Of a stretch of 64,000 nt of DNA, positions 39,673-50,014 are shown piece by piece. Positions within the stretch are counted from its first letter, which is position 1. Each line of letters starts with the position of its first letter. The notes below the pieces were generated by a model that had not been told where the DNA came from, ran no database searches, and saw only the letters and a program-made list of their open reading frames with translations. The DNA comes from Liolophura sinensis (Eukaryota > Mollusca > Polyplacophora > Chitonida > Chitonidae), in the NCBI RefSeq assembly GCF_032854445.1, contig NC_088295.1, forward strand, positions 17,407,385-17,471,384, read 5' to 3'. The position numbers and the translations under genes were made by a program.

Positions 39673-40586
39673 ATTGTAGTGATTGCGTGGCTCATACTCT
39701 TCAGATACTTGCTGAATGAGTACTCCTAAAGAGGGGCATCTCTAATAATGGGGGCTGTCTCATTGAATGGTTTTGTATGTGCCGCTTGCATGACCTTTTC
39801 AAGGTACAGAGAGACCCAAGATATCGACACGTTATAGAGGTATACTGTACAGCAATGCAAATTTTATCATCTAGGAAAGACAAATTTACAAGGAAGACAG
39901 CTGGTGTGAACTGTTCAGAACCATCACAACATCTCGACAGTTCTTCAATTTACTATTACAATCCGGTCTTTCAAAGAACTGAAAGCACAGTGCACAATGA
40001 AGTTGTAAGCCCACAGGGAGATCTCCAACAAGAACAAACCTGTTGTCAAAACTTTGCAGGATCCATTAAGAGATTTGTGCTCATGAAACAAAAAAATATG
40101 GGAAGGAAACGCTCCACTGGACAAATTTTTTCTTTGGGCTTGTGCAAGAATCCAATTATTTATCTTTTACCTGATTTTCCACGGTATTGTTAGCCTGGTT
40201 TCTGACGGCATTATGCAGCTTTACCCGTCCATTTTATGTGATGTTAGGCTTACAATCTGCCGTTCTTCTATCTCTCAGCGGTCTGGCTGGACTTTTGGGG
40301 CGTGTGATAATGGACTGTTTGGGGGATTAAATTCGCAAACTTTACAAGGTGGTCTTAATAGGGCAGGCTGTGCTTGGCTTCGCCGTAATCCTCAATCAAT
40401 TTGCGAAAGCATTTTGGACTCTTGGATTATATACGCCTTGACCATTGGCCTTGTTTAAGGCATTCCTTACAGTTACAGAATGGCACTGATGAGGGATTTT
40501 TTTTGGCGTTGAGCATATGGAAAAGATGGTTGCATTCACCATCTTTGCGTCAGGAATAGGAATGGCTGGCGGTAACCCACTCATCG
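39673..40586 (+). pseudogene. SLC16 pseudogene, large central exon (TM5-TM11)
   Basis: Frame changes several times. FRYLLNEYS, stop 39,727, RGASLIMGAVSLNGFVCAAC is TM5/6. The central loop (39,880-40,160) is open as one frame and ends SLGLCKNPIIYLL. TM7/8 follow with VMLGLQSAVLLSLSGLAG, then LLGRVIMDCLGD and a TAA at 40,328. IRKLYKVVLIGQAVLGFAV and further text shift by two bases near 40,430. The rest shifts again at T8 (40,497-40,504) and then reads GVEHMEKMVAFTIFASGIGM to NPLI. The exon ends ATC G|GTGAGTAC in phase 1. Confidence 0.82.
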
Positions 40587-43500
40587 GTGAGTACTGTCTG
40601 TGTCAGGAATGAGGACAATGCGCAGTGGTCCATCTATAAGTGAGTACTCTCTGTGTCAGGAATGAGAAAAATGGCCAGTGGTTCACCCATCGGTGAGCAC
40701 TATCTGTGTCAGGCATGGGGACAGTGGGCAGTGGTTAGTATTGTATGGGTGAGTACTGTCCGTATCAAGAACGGAACAAGTTGGCGGTAGTCCACTCGTC
40801 GGTGAGTACTGCCTGTATCAAGAACGGGACAACTGGGAGGTAGTCCACTCATCAGTGAGCACTATCTGTGTCAGGAAAGGGGACAGTGCGCAGTGGTCCA
40901 TCCATCGCTGAGTACTCTCTGTGCCAGGAATAGGGACAGTGGGCAGTGGTGAGTATTGCATGGGTGAGTACTGTCCGTATCAAGAACGGAACAAGTGGGC
41001 GGTAGTCCACTCATCGGTGAGTACTACCTGTGTCAGGAATGGGAACACTGAGCGGTGGTGTACTTCTCCGTGAGTATTGTTTGATCAGGGATGGGAACAA
41101 CTCATCGCTGAGTACTGTCTGTGTCAGGAATGGGACAGTGGGCATTGGTTCATTCATCGGTGAGTACTTTCTGTGTCTGGAATGAGGGACAATCGGCAGT
41201 GGTTCACTCATCGGTGAGTACTATATGTGTCAGGAATGGGGACGGGGCTGAGGGCAGAGGTCCATTCATCGGTGAGTACTACTGTGTCACGGTGAATACT
41301 ACCTGTGTCAAGAATGGGGACAGCGGACATCGCTCCACGCATCGGTGAATACTACCTGTGTTAGGAATGGTGAATACTACCTGTGTCAGGAATGGTGACA
41401 GTGGACATTGGCCCACTCATCGATGAGTGCTACCTGTGTCAGGAATGGCGGCAGTTGACATCGGTCCACTCATCGGTGAGTACTACCTGTGTCAGGAATG
41501 GGGACAGTGAACATTGGTCCGCTCATTGGTGAATACTACCTGTGACAGGACTGGCGAAAGTGGACATTGGTCCGCTCATCGGTGAGTACTACCTGTGTCA
41601 GGAATAGTGACAAGATACATTGGTCCACTCATCGGTGAGTACTACCTGTTTCAGGAATGGGGGGAGTGGACATTGGTCTACTCATCGGTGAGGACTACCT
41701 GTGTCAGGAATAGTGACAGTGGACATCCGTCAACTCATCGGTGAGTACTACCTGTGTCCAGAATGGCGACAGTGGACACCGGTCCACTCATCGGTGAGTA
41801 GTACCTGGGTCAGGAATGGCGACAGTGGACATTGGTCCACTCAACGGTGAATACTACCTCTGTCAGGAATGGGGACAGTGGACATTTGTCCACTCATCGG
41901 TGAGTACTACCTGCGTCAGGAATGGCGACAGTTGACATCGGTCCACTCACCGGTGAGTACTACCTGTGTCAGGAATGGCAACAGTGGACATGGGTCCACT
42001 CATCGGTGAGTACTACCTGTGTCAGGAATGGGGACAGTGAACATTCGTCCACTCATCGGTGAGTACTACTTATGTCAGGAATGGCGACAGTGGACATCAG
42101 TCCACTCATCGGTGAGTACTACCTGTGTCAGGAATGGGGACAGGTGGACATTGGCCCACTCATCGGTGAATACTACCTGTGACAGGACTGGCGACAGTTG
42201 ACATCGGTCCACTCATTGGTGAGTACTACCTGTGTCAGGAATGGGGAGAGTGGACATTGGTCAGCTCATTGGTGGGTACTACCTGTGTCAGGAATAGCAA
42301 CAGTGGACATTTGTCCACTCATCGGTGAGTAGTACCTGTGTCAGGAATGGGGAGAGTGGACATCGGCCTACTCATCGGTGAGTACTACCTGTGTCAGGAA
42401 TAGCGACAGTGGACATCGGTCCACTCATCGGTGAGTACTACCTGTGACAGGGATGGCGACAGTGGACATCGGTCCACTCAGCGGTGAGTAGTACCTGTGG
42501 CACGAATGGGGACAGTGGACATCGGTCCACTCATCGGTGAATACTACCTGTGTCAGGAATGGCGACAGTGGGCATTGGTCCACTCAATGGTGAGTACTAC
42601 CTGTGTCAGGAATGGGGTCAGTGGACATAAGTCCACTCATCGGTGAGTACTACCTGCGTCAGTAATGGGGACAGTGAACATTCGTCCATTTATCGGTAAG
42701 TACTACCTGTGTCAGGAATGGCGACAGTTGACATCGGTCCACTCATCGGTGAGTACTACCTGGGTCAGGAATGGGGACAGTGGACATTGGTCCAATCATC
42801 GGTGAATACTACCTGTGACAGGACTGGCGACGGTGGACATTGGTCCACTCATCGGTGAGTTCTACCTGTGTCAAGAATGGGGAGAGTGGACATTGGTCCG
42901 CTCACTGGTGAGTACTACCTGTGTCAGGAATAGCGACAGTGGACATGGGTCCACTCATCGGAGAGTACTACCTGTGACAGGGATGGCGACAGTGGACATT
43001 TGTCCACTCAGCGGTGAGTAGTACTTGTGTCAAGAATGGGGACAGCGGACACCGGTACACTCATCGGTGAATACTACCTGTGTCAGGAATGGCGACAGTG
43101 GACATTCGTCCACTCATCGGTGAGTACTACCTGTGTCAGGAATGGGGACAGAGAACATTCGTCCACTCATCGGAGAGTACTACCTGTGTCAGGAATGGCG
43201 ACAGTTGACATCGATCCACTCATCGGTGAGTACTACCTGGGTCAGGAATGGCGACAGTTGACATCGGTCCACTCATCGGTGAGTACTACCTGGGTCAGGA
43301 ATGGGGACAGTGGACATTGGTCCAATCATCGGTGAATACTACCTGTGACAGGACTGGCGACGGTGGACATTGGTCCACTCATCGGTGAGTTCTACCTGTG
43401 TCAAGAATGGGGAGAGTGGACATTGGTCCGCTCACTGGTGAGTACTACCTGTGTCAGGAATAGCGACAGTGGACATGGGTCCACTCATCGGGGAGTACTA

Positions 43501-43870
43501 CCTGTGACAGGGATGGCGACAGTGGACATTTGTCCACTCAGCGGTGAGTAGTACTTGTGTCAAGAATGGGGACAGCGGACACCGGTACACTCATCGGTGA
43601 ATACTACCTGTGTCAGGAATGGCGACAGTGGACATTCGTCCACTCATCGGTGAGTACTACCTGTGTCAGGAATGGGGACAGAGAACATTCGTCCACTCAT
43701 CGGAGAGTACTACCTGTGTCAGGAATGGCGACAGTTGACATCGATCCACTCATCGGTGAGTACTACCTGTGTCAGGAATGGGGACAGTGGACATCGGCCC
43801 ACTCATCAGTGAGTACTACCTGTGTCAGGAATGGGGACAGTGGACATTGGTCCATTCATCGGTGAGTAGT
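40577..43870 (+). repeat. 53-bp minisatellite carrying a splice donor in every unit
   Basis: About 62 tandem units, tcatcggtgagtactacctg followed by tgtcaggaatggcgacagtg and gacatcggtccac. The first unit overlaps the last 10 bases of the SLC16 exon and its donor (CCACTCATCG|GTGAGTAC), so the array appears to have grown from the exon/intron junction. Most units keep GTGAGT; some have GTGAAT or GAGAGT. The first ~12 units (to ~41,340) are more divergent and vary in length. Because 53 is not a multiple of three, frames rotate, and the short open frames here are by-products. Confidence 0.95.
42701..43779 (+). repeat. Recent 530-bp (ten-unit) duplication inside the minisatellite
   Basis: Positions from 42,701 match those 530 bp downstream up to about 43,779 with only one or two substitutions, for example A/G at 42,962 against 43,492. 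Neighbouring 53-bp units differ far more from each other. It is therefore a higher-order repeat formed by one recent unequal exchange, or an assembly duplication. Confidence 0.92.
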
Positions 43871-44283
43871 GGTTTTCACGGTGGGCATAAAGTGCTTATA
43901 TACACGTAGATTTAATTGATTACTGTGTAATGTATCCTCATTAGGAATATTAATAATCCGCTGTCAGCTTCCAAGAGAATCCAGTTTGCCTTTCTGGATA
44001 AGTACATTCCCTATGTTATACAAATGATAACAAAATCCATTGAGACACATGTTTAGTAGAATATTACTAAAATTTCAAAGTGAACATGTCACATAACTCC
44101 TAGTCACGTGCCACTTCACGTGAGTCAAGTAAAAATTAATTCACCTAAAATAAATATGACCTGAATGGGTGTGCACGCGTCGGAGCGCTGAGACAAGTCT
44201 ATTTTTTTCTAAATGTCTCTAGAACGCATCATACCTTAACCTGACTTTGCGATATCTTCCACATATTTCTTATCATGTTCTAG

Positions 44284-44435
44284 GTTGGCTTCGCGATTTC
44301 ACGGGGGGATATCTTGTCCCAATGTACGCCATCGGCTCTTTCTGTTTCCTCAACTGTGTGATCATAATTGCCATGGTATTTCGCAAACCGCTGAGTCGAC
44401 GGTCACGGAGAACATATTACATGAAAACAACCTAA
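44284..44435 (+). pseudogene. SLC16 pseudogene, intact last exon (TM12)
   Basis: Follows the acceptor ttatcatgttctag|. With the G left over from the previous exon it reads GWLRDFTGGYLVPMYAIGSF, then a hydrophobic TM12 and a basic tail ending RRTYYMKTT and TAA. G-W-L-x-D-x-T-G-x-Y is the usual start of the last MCT exon. This exon has no defect, in contrast to the rest of the gene. Confidence 0.88.
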
Positions 44436-44869
44436 CAGCCAATCTACAGTTTGCTTATCTACTCCAATGGTGCTTTGGGCTATACTAGGGACTGCTTTAG
44501 TGAGCTCGAAGCGTTCAGTATAGAGGCTAAAGGGCCGACGAGACACAATGAAGAAGGCAGCCAAGTACAGTCCTGTGAAAACGTTATCGTATTTCTCCCG
44601 CATCATGTGATAACACTTCACCGCCGCGAAACCTGAAGACAACCAGTGTTGAAAAAGTGGGATTCCAAGATGAGTTGTTCGAGGAACCCCACAGACAGGC
44701 AAGAGTTTGACGATACACCAACTGTTGGAAGTGCGATATGAAAATGGATTAAAACTTAGGACGGATGAAGCCTGAGAAAGAAACAGAGGATGTGACAATC
44801 ATTTGACATGGAACGCGTGATTTGAAAAAGGCTAACTGTGACGTGCGGTTTCAAATAAGGGATATTAAA

Positions 44870-45660
44870 AGTGAGCTAATCTGGGGTGTGGGTTTGAAGG
44901 TAAACACCTGGGACGTGGCACGCATTCCAGGTGGCCGGGAACATGGGATGTACAAATAAGCAAATCTGGAGTGTGGAGTGTAAAATTTGGGTGCCGGAAA
45001 TTGGGGGTGTGGGATTGGAAAAGGGGATTAGATGCTTTACATGGGAACAAGGGGTGAGCTTACATTAGCTCATAGGGGGAACATGGGAACAAGGGGTGTG
45101 CTAACATTAGCTAACAGGGGGGACATGGGAACAAGAGGTGTGCTAACATTTGCTAATAGGGGGAACATGGAAACAAGGGGTGTGCTAACATTTGCTAATA
45201 GGGGAAACAAGGGGTGTGCTAACATTAGCTAATCGGGGGCAGGGGATAATAATCTAACCAGAAAATGAGACGAAAAGTAAACTGTAAACTAACAGATGAC
45301 ATGGGGTGTAAAAATAAGGTATAAGGGTTCAGGGATTGTGAAAATAAGGTAAGTAAGGACAGGGGACAAAGCTATCAGGGAATTTGGGAGGAGGGGGAGT
45401 TTACCCGATAAAGGGGATGCAACGCTAAAATAGCCAAGAACTTGGGATATGAAAATATTTGAATTGTTGTAACGTTGGGTGTGAAAACAATCCAAGTGGG
45501 AATGTATTCGAGGGGTCAATATACAGGAAACCAAGGGTGTGATAACTGACAACCAAGCGGAATAACATACAAGACAGTGTGATGTGGGTGATGGTGAAAG
45601 TTGGGTACACAAAATCTAATTTGCCAGATTGTCTACTATTTTTCACATTTAATGGCAAAC
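44870..45660. repeat. G-rich degenerate repeat region
   Basis: The plus strand is strongly purine/G-biased, with recurring ggggtgtg, gggaacaagg and ggataa-type words. It contains the regular 42-bp array at 45,040-45,240. The rest looks like an older decayed array. Non-coding. Confidence 0.6.
45040..45240. repeat. 42-bp tandem array
   Basis: acatgggaacaaggggtgtg then ctaacattagctaacagggg repeats at 45,081, 45,123 and 45,165. As 42 is divisible by three, the plus strand stays open for 66 codons with a 14-residue repeat (NMGTRGVLTLANRG). No other coding sign. Confidence 0.9.
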
Positions 45661-46647
45661 TACATAAAATGTAATCCCGTATCTGTATAACTAAACTGTG
45701 TTTCTCAATATCTGGATTTTACTGATTTCATATAGCTGAATTGTACACTAGGTTAATTTCATAAAATTTTGGTTGCCATTGTTCGCTATTGGAAAGAATA
45801 CGTTAGACTATTAACAATCCTATGCAAAACAGCTAGAGGATATCGCTATGAATAACAATTCCTTCCTTGTAATGTTTATACGTACATTGTGATCACGAAA
45901 TACAATGATATACACCGGAACAATGATTTTTACAGCATCCACTGATTGCCTTCTATAAAATGATCACTACGTCAGCGCTGACATTCACCTTCAAAATTCC
46001 TGCCCATAACCGAAGTGTAACGAGATACGGAGAAAATCTTAATATGGGTACACCGGAGATTTTTGGCTAAAAATCCATATTCCAAATCAAATCACGTATT
46101 TTGTATTATCCAGACTAAAATTATTGCCCGTCATTAAAAATCGCACCTTTTTAATGAATCTAAATTTTGAAAAAGTCATAATGCTATTGATCCGCTTATA
46201 AACTTTATTACAGATTTTGTTCAGCAAAGCGCACACAGACGAAGCTGATACTTCTGCGAATGGCAGTTCTTTTGGGCTATTCTGAAATGAAAGCTAAAAA
46301 TCGACCGGATTTGCGTGGACCGATTTTTTGAGAAAAAATTCCAAAAGAGCCTCATTAATAAAATACCTTAATAATACCACTGGATCAATTAAGCACTGTG
46401 AAAGGAAGCTCTGGATGTACAGTCCACCAATAAACTTTGGTTTATATTGATCGCCTTGATATACGTGCACTAATAGGCCAACACGGCCTGGGGAAATCAA
46501 GTGGACATCTGGATGTATTAAAAGAGTCACTAAGACGCCGCTAAGCTTAGAAAGGGCCAATTTTACGCGTCATTTGGCCTAACCTGACACGGCATTAATA
46601 CATCCTAACACTGTGGGTTTGAAATTTGTGCATAGCCCTTCACCGAA
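45661..46647. other. Intergenic, no gene recognised
   Basis: AT-rich. No long frame, repeat or motif noticed. Confidence 0.55.
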
Positions 46648-47001
46648 AAAGAGGAGTTTCGAGTTCGAATTATTATCCCGTTGAAGGTAAAAAAAAGTCC
46701 TCCTGTACCATGTCATTTGTGAAAAATTTTGGCAGTCTTTTTAGGCATTCATTTACCGATCACTTATCTCACCGTGTTCTAGGAGCATAAATGACACCTG
46801 TATCATTTAGAATCTTCTAAAATGCAGGTTCAGTTCTTCAATTTTCTCCATCGTTTGCCTACTTTAAATAGCTTTAACTTTTTCAGACGCCCATGTTATA
46901 GTAAATGTGCTCCCACAAATGCCTATCATTTTGACAGGTCACATGATACTTTTATTATCTTTGGCAATAAAAGAGTTCGAACTCGAAACTCCCCTATTGG
47001 A
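46648..47001. repeat. Inverted-repeat pair, possible MITE
   Basis: gaggagtttcgagttcgaat near 46,650 and its diverged reverse complement (gagttcgaactcgaaactcc) near 46,973 flank about 300 bp. A third, solitary copy (ggagttttgagttcgaactc) lies near 60,120, which shows the sequence is dispersed. Target-site duplications were not identified. Confidence 0.55.
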
Positions 47002-47261
47002 ACTAACTGCACAGGGTGTAAGGATTACAGGGAGGTAATTTTAAGACAAAACGGTTCTTTCATTTTCTTTGTGAATGATCTCCCCTGAATTAGACTTTGT
47101 CACCTTCAGCCGTTGATGGGCCCTTTGCTCCAGAAAACAGTTGCATACCTTACAGTTACATATGACACAAACCACTTTACATATGTACTGATGTCTACAT
47201 TTATGTCTAAATATTGCCTGATAAATCATAATGATTTTGATTTGCTCATTGTTCCATGATG

Positions 47262-47310
47262 ATATTTATTTGATTTATTTGATTGGTCTTTCACGCCATA
47301 CTCAGAGATC
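47262..47310 (-). mobile_element. Family-1 SINE tail fragment
   Basis: atttatttgatttatttgat followed by tggtctttcacgccatactc matches the rc 3' end of family 1, truncated. Confidence 0.7.
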
Positions 47311-47425
47311 CCATGGTGGTAGATATGTATAAAGTTGACAAAACGGTTATATAACTGGGTATGCCAAAAGAAATGTATAAAGTAATTCATTGTGATTTAT
47401 ATGTGTGACGCTCTTGTATATTCCA

Positions 47426-47497
47426 GGGGGCTTCCGTGGCTCAGTTGGTTAGCGCGCTAGCCCAGACCTATGCGGTCGCTATTTCAAATTCCCACCT
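47426..47497 (+). mobile_element. Family-1 SINE tRNA-like head, solitary
   Basis: gggggcttccgtggctcagt then tggttagcgcgctagc is the intact tRNA-related A-box end of family 1. It is followed by gcggtcgctatttcaaattc (B-box region). The body is absent. There is no tRNA acceptor pairing, so it is not a tRNA gene. Confidence 0.8.
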
Positions 47498-47959
47498 TTT
47501 TCCAACTCAAGGTAATCAAACTCGCCTCCTCTGCCCATTTGTATGTCATTTCACATGCAGCTGAATATCATACTATCATCTTAATTTACCCTCAACGATG
47601 ACGCATGTTAACTCGCTCTCTTGTGGTCACTTTAACTGCTAGAGTTTCAACGATACCCAGCGCTTCTTTGAAATTCCACGTGACCTACTTGTGGTTTTGA
47701 AATGTGACTGGCTTCTGGAATTAAATTTCTCCAAGAAAAACTATTGTATTTCCATTGTCGCCAGTAGGCACAATTCCACTTCTCAGAATCGAACCTAGAA
47801 TGGCACGAAAAAAGAAAAAAGAACTTGCAATATTAATGCAGTTAAGTTTGGTGTTATCCTGTAGCACGGACCTCACTGACGTCAGTTCAGTCGAGTTGAA
47901 GTTCGGTAATTTGCGGTGAGCTTTTTGAGAGGCAGGGATGTAATCAGTGTTACCATGGT

Positions 47960-48080
47960 TTTATTTATTTTTTTGATTAGTGTCTACGCTGTATTCAAGA
48001 ATATTTCACTTATACGACGGCGGCCAGCATTATGGTGTGAGGAAACCAGTAGCTTTGCCCCACAACCATCCCCATGCTGT
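47960..48080 (-). mobile_element. Family-1 SINE, partial
   Basis: The rc tail ttttatttatttttttgatt is followed by aagaatatttcacttatacg and cggccagcattatggtgtga. It breaks off before the head. Confidence 0.8.
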
Positions 48081-48924
48081 GTGTTACGATGAATGATAGA
48101 TTTTTATTATAGCATGTAACTGGTATAGTTTGTATTGAGCTAGCACGCGATTCGATGCCTGTTCCTCTGTGTATAAGCGCTCTATGGTGTCAAATAACTT
48201 GGTGTTTTGTGTCAGGTTAAAGAACATCAGAAGGTGTGTACATTCGGTAGGTTGATGAAATTTTAATTTCAAATCTTGAACAAGTAATTGCTGCTCCCTC
48301 TCAATCGTCTACCGCCTAATAGCCTACTAACTGTTATCATCTATTGCAGCATTTTAATTTTGCTTTCACGGTTGAGTGCATGGAGGCACAGTTGGTGTAA
48401 TGTAATATAAAAGACTACAGCACAGAGAGTAAAACTAGGGCAGCAATGACGGTGTGGAAGTTGCCAAATGGTCACACTTAAAATGCACCTTGTCAATTTA
48501 CTTAAGTTTGGTTTTCATCAAAACTTTGAAAGTAGACACATGCACACCCCTGAGAACCATGGCACCCCCTAGTTAGCCCACGACAGCAACATGACGGTTG
48601 TAAATATAAGCGTCAAGTCCGACGTTCATATACCATTCGTAGTCCGTAAAAGGCGTTTTTAATGATGCCGGGCAGACAATGAATATTCCAGGCATGAATT
48701 CCGTATCAAAGTTCAAATTCGTAGACCGTGAATGAGTTCCATGTCAAATAACAATTAAACAAATATCTCAGTCGCGCTTTAATTGTAACTGTTCATAAAG
48801 ACATCATGCTGATGTAATGAGCATGGCTACCTTTACGGCCCCTAGACCCAGGTTAAGTTGTATTAGATACAGTTTGAAAATGACGATCGTTACAGACCCT
48901 AACCGATTAGATTGTGATTCAAAA
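48081..48924. other. Intergenic, no gene recognised
   Basis: Only frames of about 62 aa or less, with no known domain. Confidence 0.55.
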
Positions 48925-49135
48925 GTAACGGACGATTACGTCTTTCCCGTTAATATGTACAGATCTCATGCTACAAGAGGCGCCATCTATGATGTTACAC
49001 ATGACATACAAGATAGACGGTTACACTGGGCAACCAGCGCCATCTATGTTTTTAAATACCATGTGCGTGATAGATATGTACATAGGGAGAACATCGCCGT
49101 CTTTGTGGATGATCACAATGCAGATCGTCAGAGAT
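48925..49135. repeat. 57-bp tandem array, 3-4 diverged units
   Basis: cgccatctat recurs at 48,981 and 49,038, and in changed form (cgccgtcttt) at 49,095. The unit of 57 bp equals 19 codons, so a 107-aa plus-strand frame runs through with a 19-residue repeat (AIYDVTHDIQDR / AIYVFKYHVRDR). I regard the frame as repeat-driven, though a low-copy coding repeat cannot be excluded. Confidence 0.7.
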
Positions 49136-49803
49136 TCTGAACGCTCTGTCCATACCTCCCAACGAGAGTGTTATACTCATTGTAAAATTTGAGAAACTTA
49201 GAATGAAGGCGTTTGATGGAGTATCCTTGACAAACTAGTTTTTGAACTAGCAACTTGTGACGCAGATTAAAGTCATCACAATTAACGCAAGATCTGACAA
49301 ATGCTACAAGGCGAGATATGTATACGCCATATACAGGACCCTTTGGTATACTGCTATCTAAATAAGGATAATTTACAATATCAAAATTGAAATTATCCCT
49401 TTTGTCGCATAGGTGGCGTGAAAGGAGATCTTTGTACAGATATAGATCCAAATAAGATGTACCATCAGGACTATCTGTTGTCTCCTTTAAATCCAATGAA
49501 GGCGGACAGATTTCATTCACCGCTTCAGCAATATGGAGATTATTTAACGCCAGTAGATCATCAATATACCGCTTGGTAAATGAAAAGGATCGAGCTTTAA
49601 AGATATTGCTTTTAAGTAATTTCTGCATATAGTCGTATTCATATGAAAACAGGTATAGGTCTGCCAAAAGAGGCGCACAATTGGTACCCATTGGAATACC
49701 TATGCACTGTTGGTAAATGGTATCTCCGAATTTCACATAGATGTTATTAATCAGAAATTCAAGTAATTCAATAAATAACGTCCCATGAGTGGTAACCTTT
49801 ATA
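49128..49803 (-). mobile_element. 5'-truncated reverse transcriptase, probably Penelope-like
   Basis: The open frame extends to 50,081 (317 aa), but only about residues 94-317 look like RT. Seen: GIPMGTNCAP at 128-137 (motif B type), YIDD at 172-175 (catalytic motif C), SYLDLYL (motif E-like) and a C-terminal thumb-like part. That part contains CDKRDNFNFDIVNYPYLDSS, GVYISRLVAFVR and QGYSIKRLHSKFLKFY. This GIPMGTNCAP..YIDD arrangement is typical of RTs related to Penelope-like elements in invertebrates. Motif A and everything upstream are missing, as is any GIY-YIG endonuclease, so the copy cannot act alone. The first ~90 residues are chance frame across a GT/G-rich microsatellite. Confidence 0.82.
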
Positions 49804-49985
49804 AAGAGTAGAACTAAAGAAAACCTTATTGCTTCTGACGTTAATGTAACGGTAACAAAACCTTTTGTCCTTTTAAAACCACACTCACACGTTGATCCTC
49901 TGGTTTGGATTACAGGAGTGACAATGTAAGCCATACTCACACACTGATCCTCAGGCTCGGACCATGTTAACCACCTCGGAGACGA

Positions 49986-50014
49986 CCCCCCCCCCCCCAC
50001 ACACACACACACAC
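49986..50014. repeat. C13 run plus (AC)n microsatellite
   Basis: Thirteen C run directly into eight AC dinucleotides. Confidence 0.95.

Larger units (their letters stand above)
37815..44435 (+). pseudogene. Decayed SLC16-type monocarboxylate transporter gene
   Basis: Reading several frames together reveals a 12-TM major-facilitator transporter of the SLC16/MCT family. These normally carry monocarboxylates or related solutes across the plasma membrane. Pieces in order: an N-terminal exon ending KDGVRVWVVAAG (family pattern DGGWGWVVxAAG); TM1 with LGMYRSLGLFLVELMDVF; a piece RAAAVTDGFANG (TM5-type motif); and RYLLNEYS then RGASLIMGAVSLNGF. These are followed by a ~110-aa hydrophilic central loop; GLQSAVLLSLSGLAGLLGRV; GVEHMEKMVAF to GGNPLIG; and a last exon GWLRDFTGGYLVPMYAIG. 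In-frame stops lie at 39,256 (TAG), 39,727 (TAA), 40,328 (TAA) and 40,456 (TAA). Frameshifts occur at a T-run at 38,282, near 39,835, between 40,165 and 40,245, near 40,430 and at a T8 run at 40,497. TM2-TM4 were not found. Two shifts are in homopolymers and could be assembly errors, but the stops argue for true decay. Confidence 0.82.

Noticed and set aside
41000-43870. Several frames of 60-102 aa with LIGEYYLCQEW-type repeats
   Set aside because: They follow the 53-bp unit in rotating frames, and all are products of the minisatellite.
40577-43870. CRISPR-like array
   Set aside because: There is no alternation of constant repeats and unique spacers. The whole unit is repeated, and the context is eukaryotic.
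44403-44798. 131-aa minus-strand frame
   Set aside because: Overlaps the last SLC16 exon antisense and has no recognisable domain.
47426-47497. tRNA gene
   Set aside because: A- and B-box-like segments exist, but the cloverleaf arms do not pair and the same head occurs in other SINE copies.
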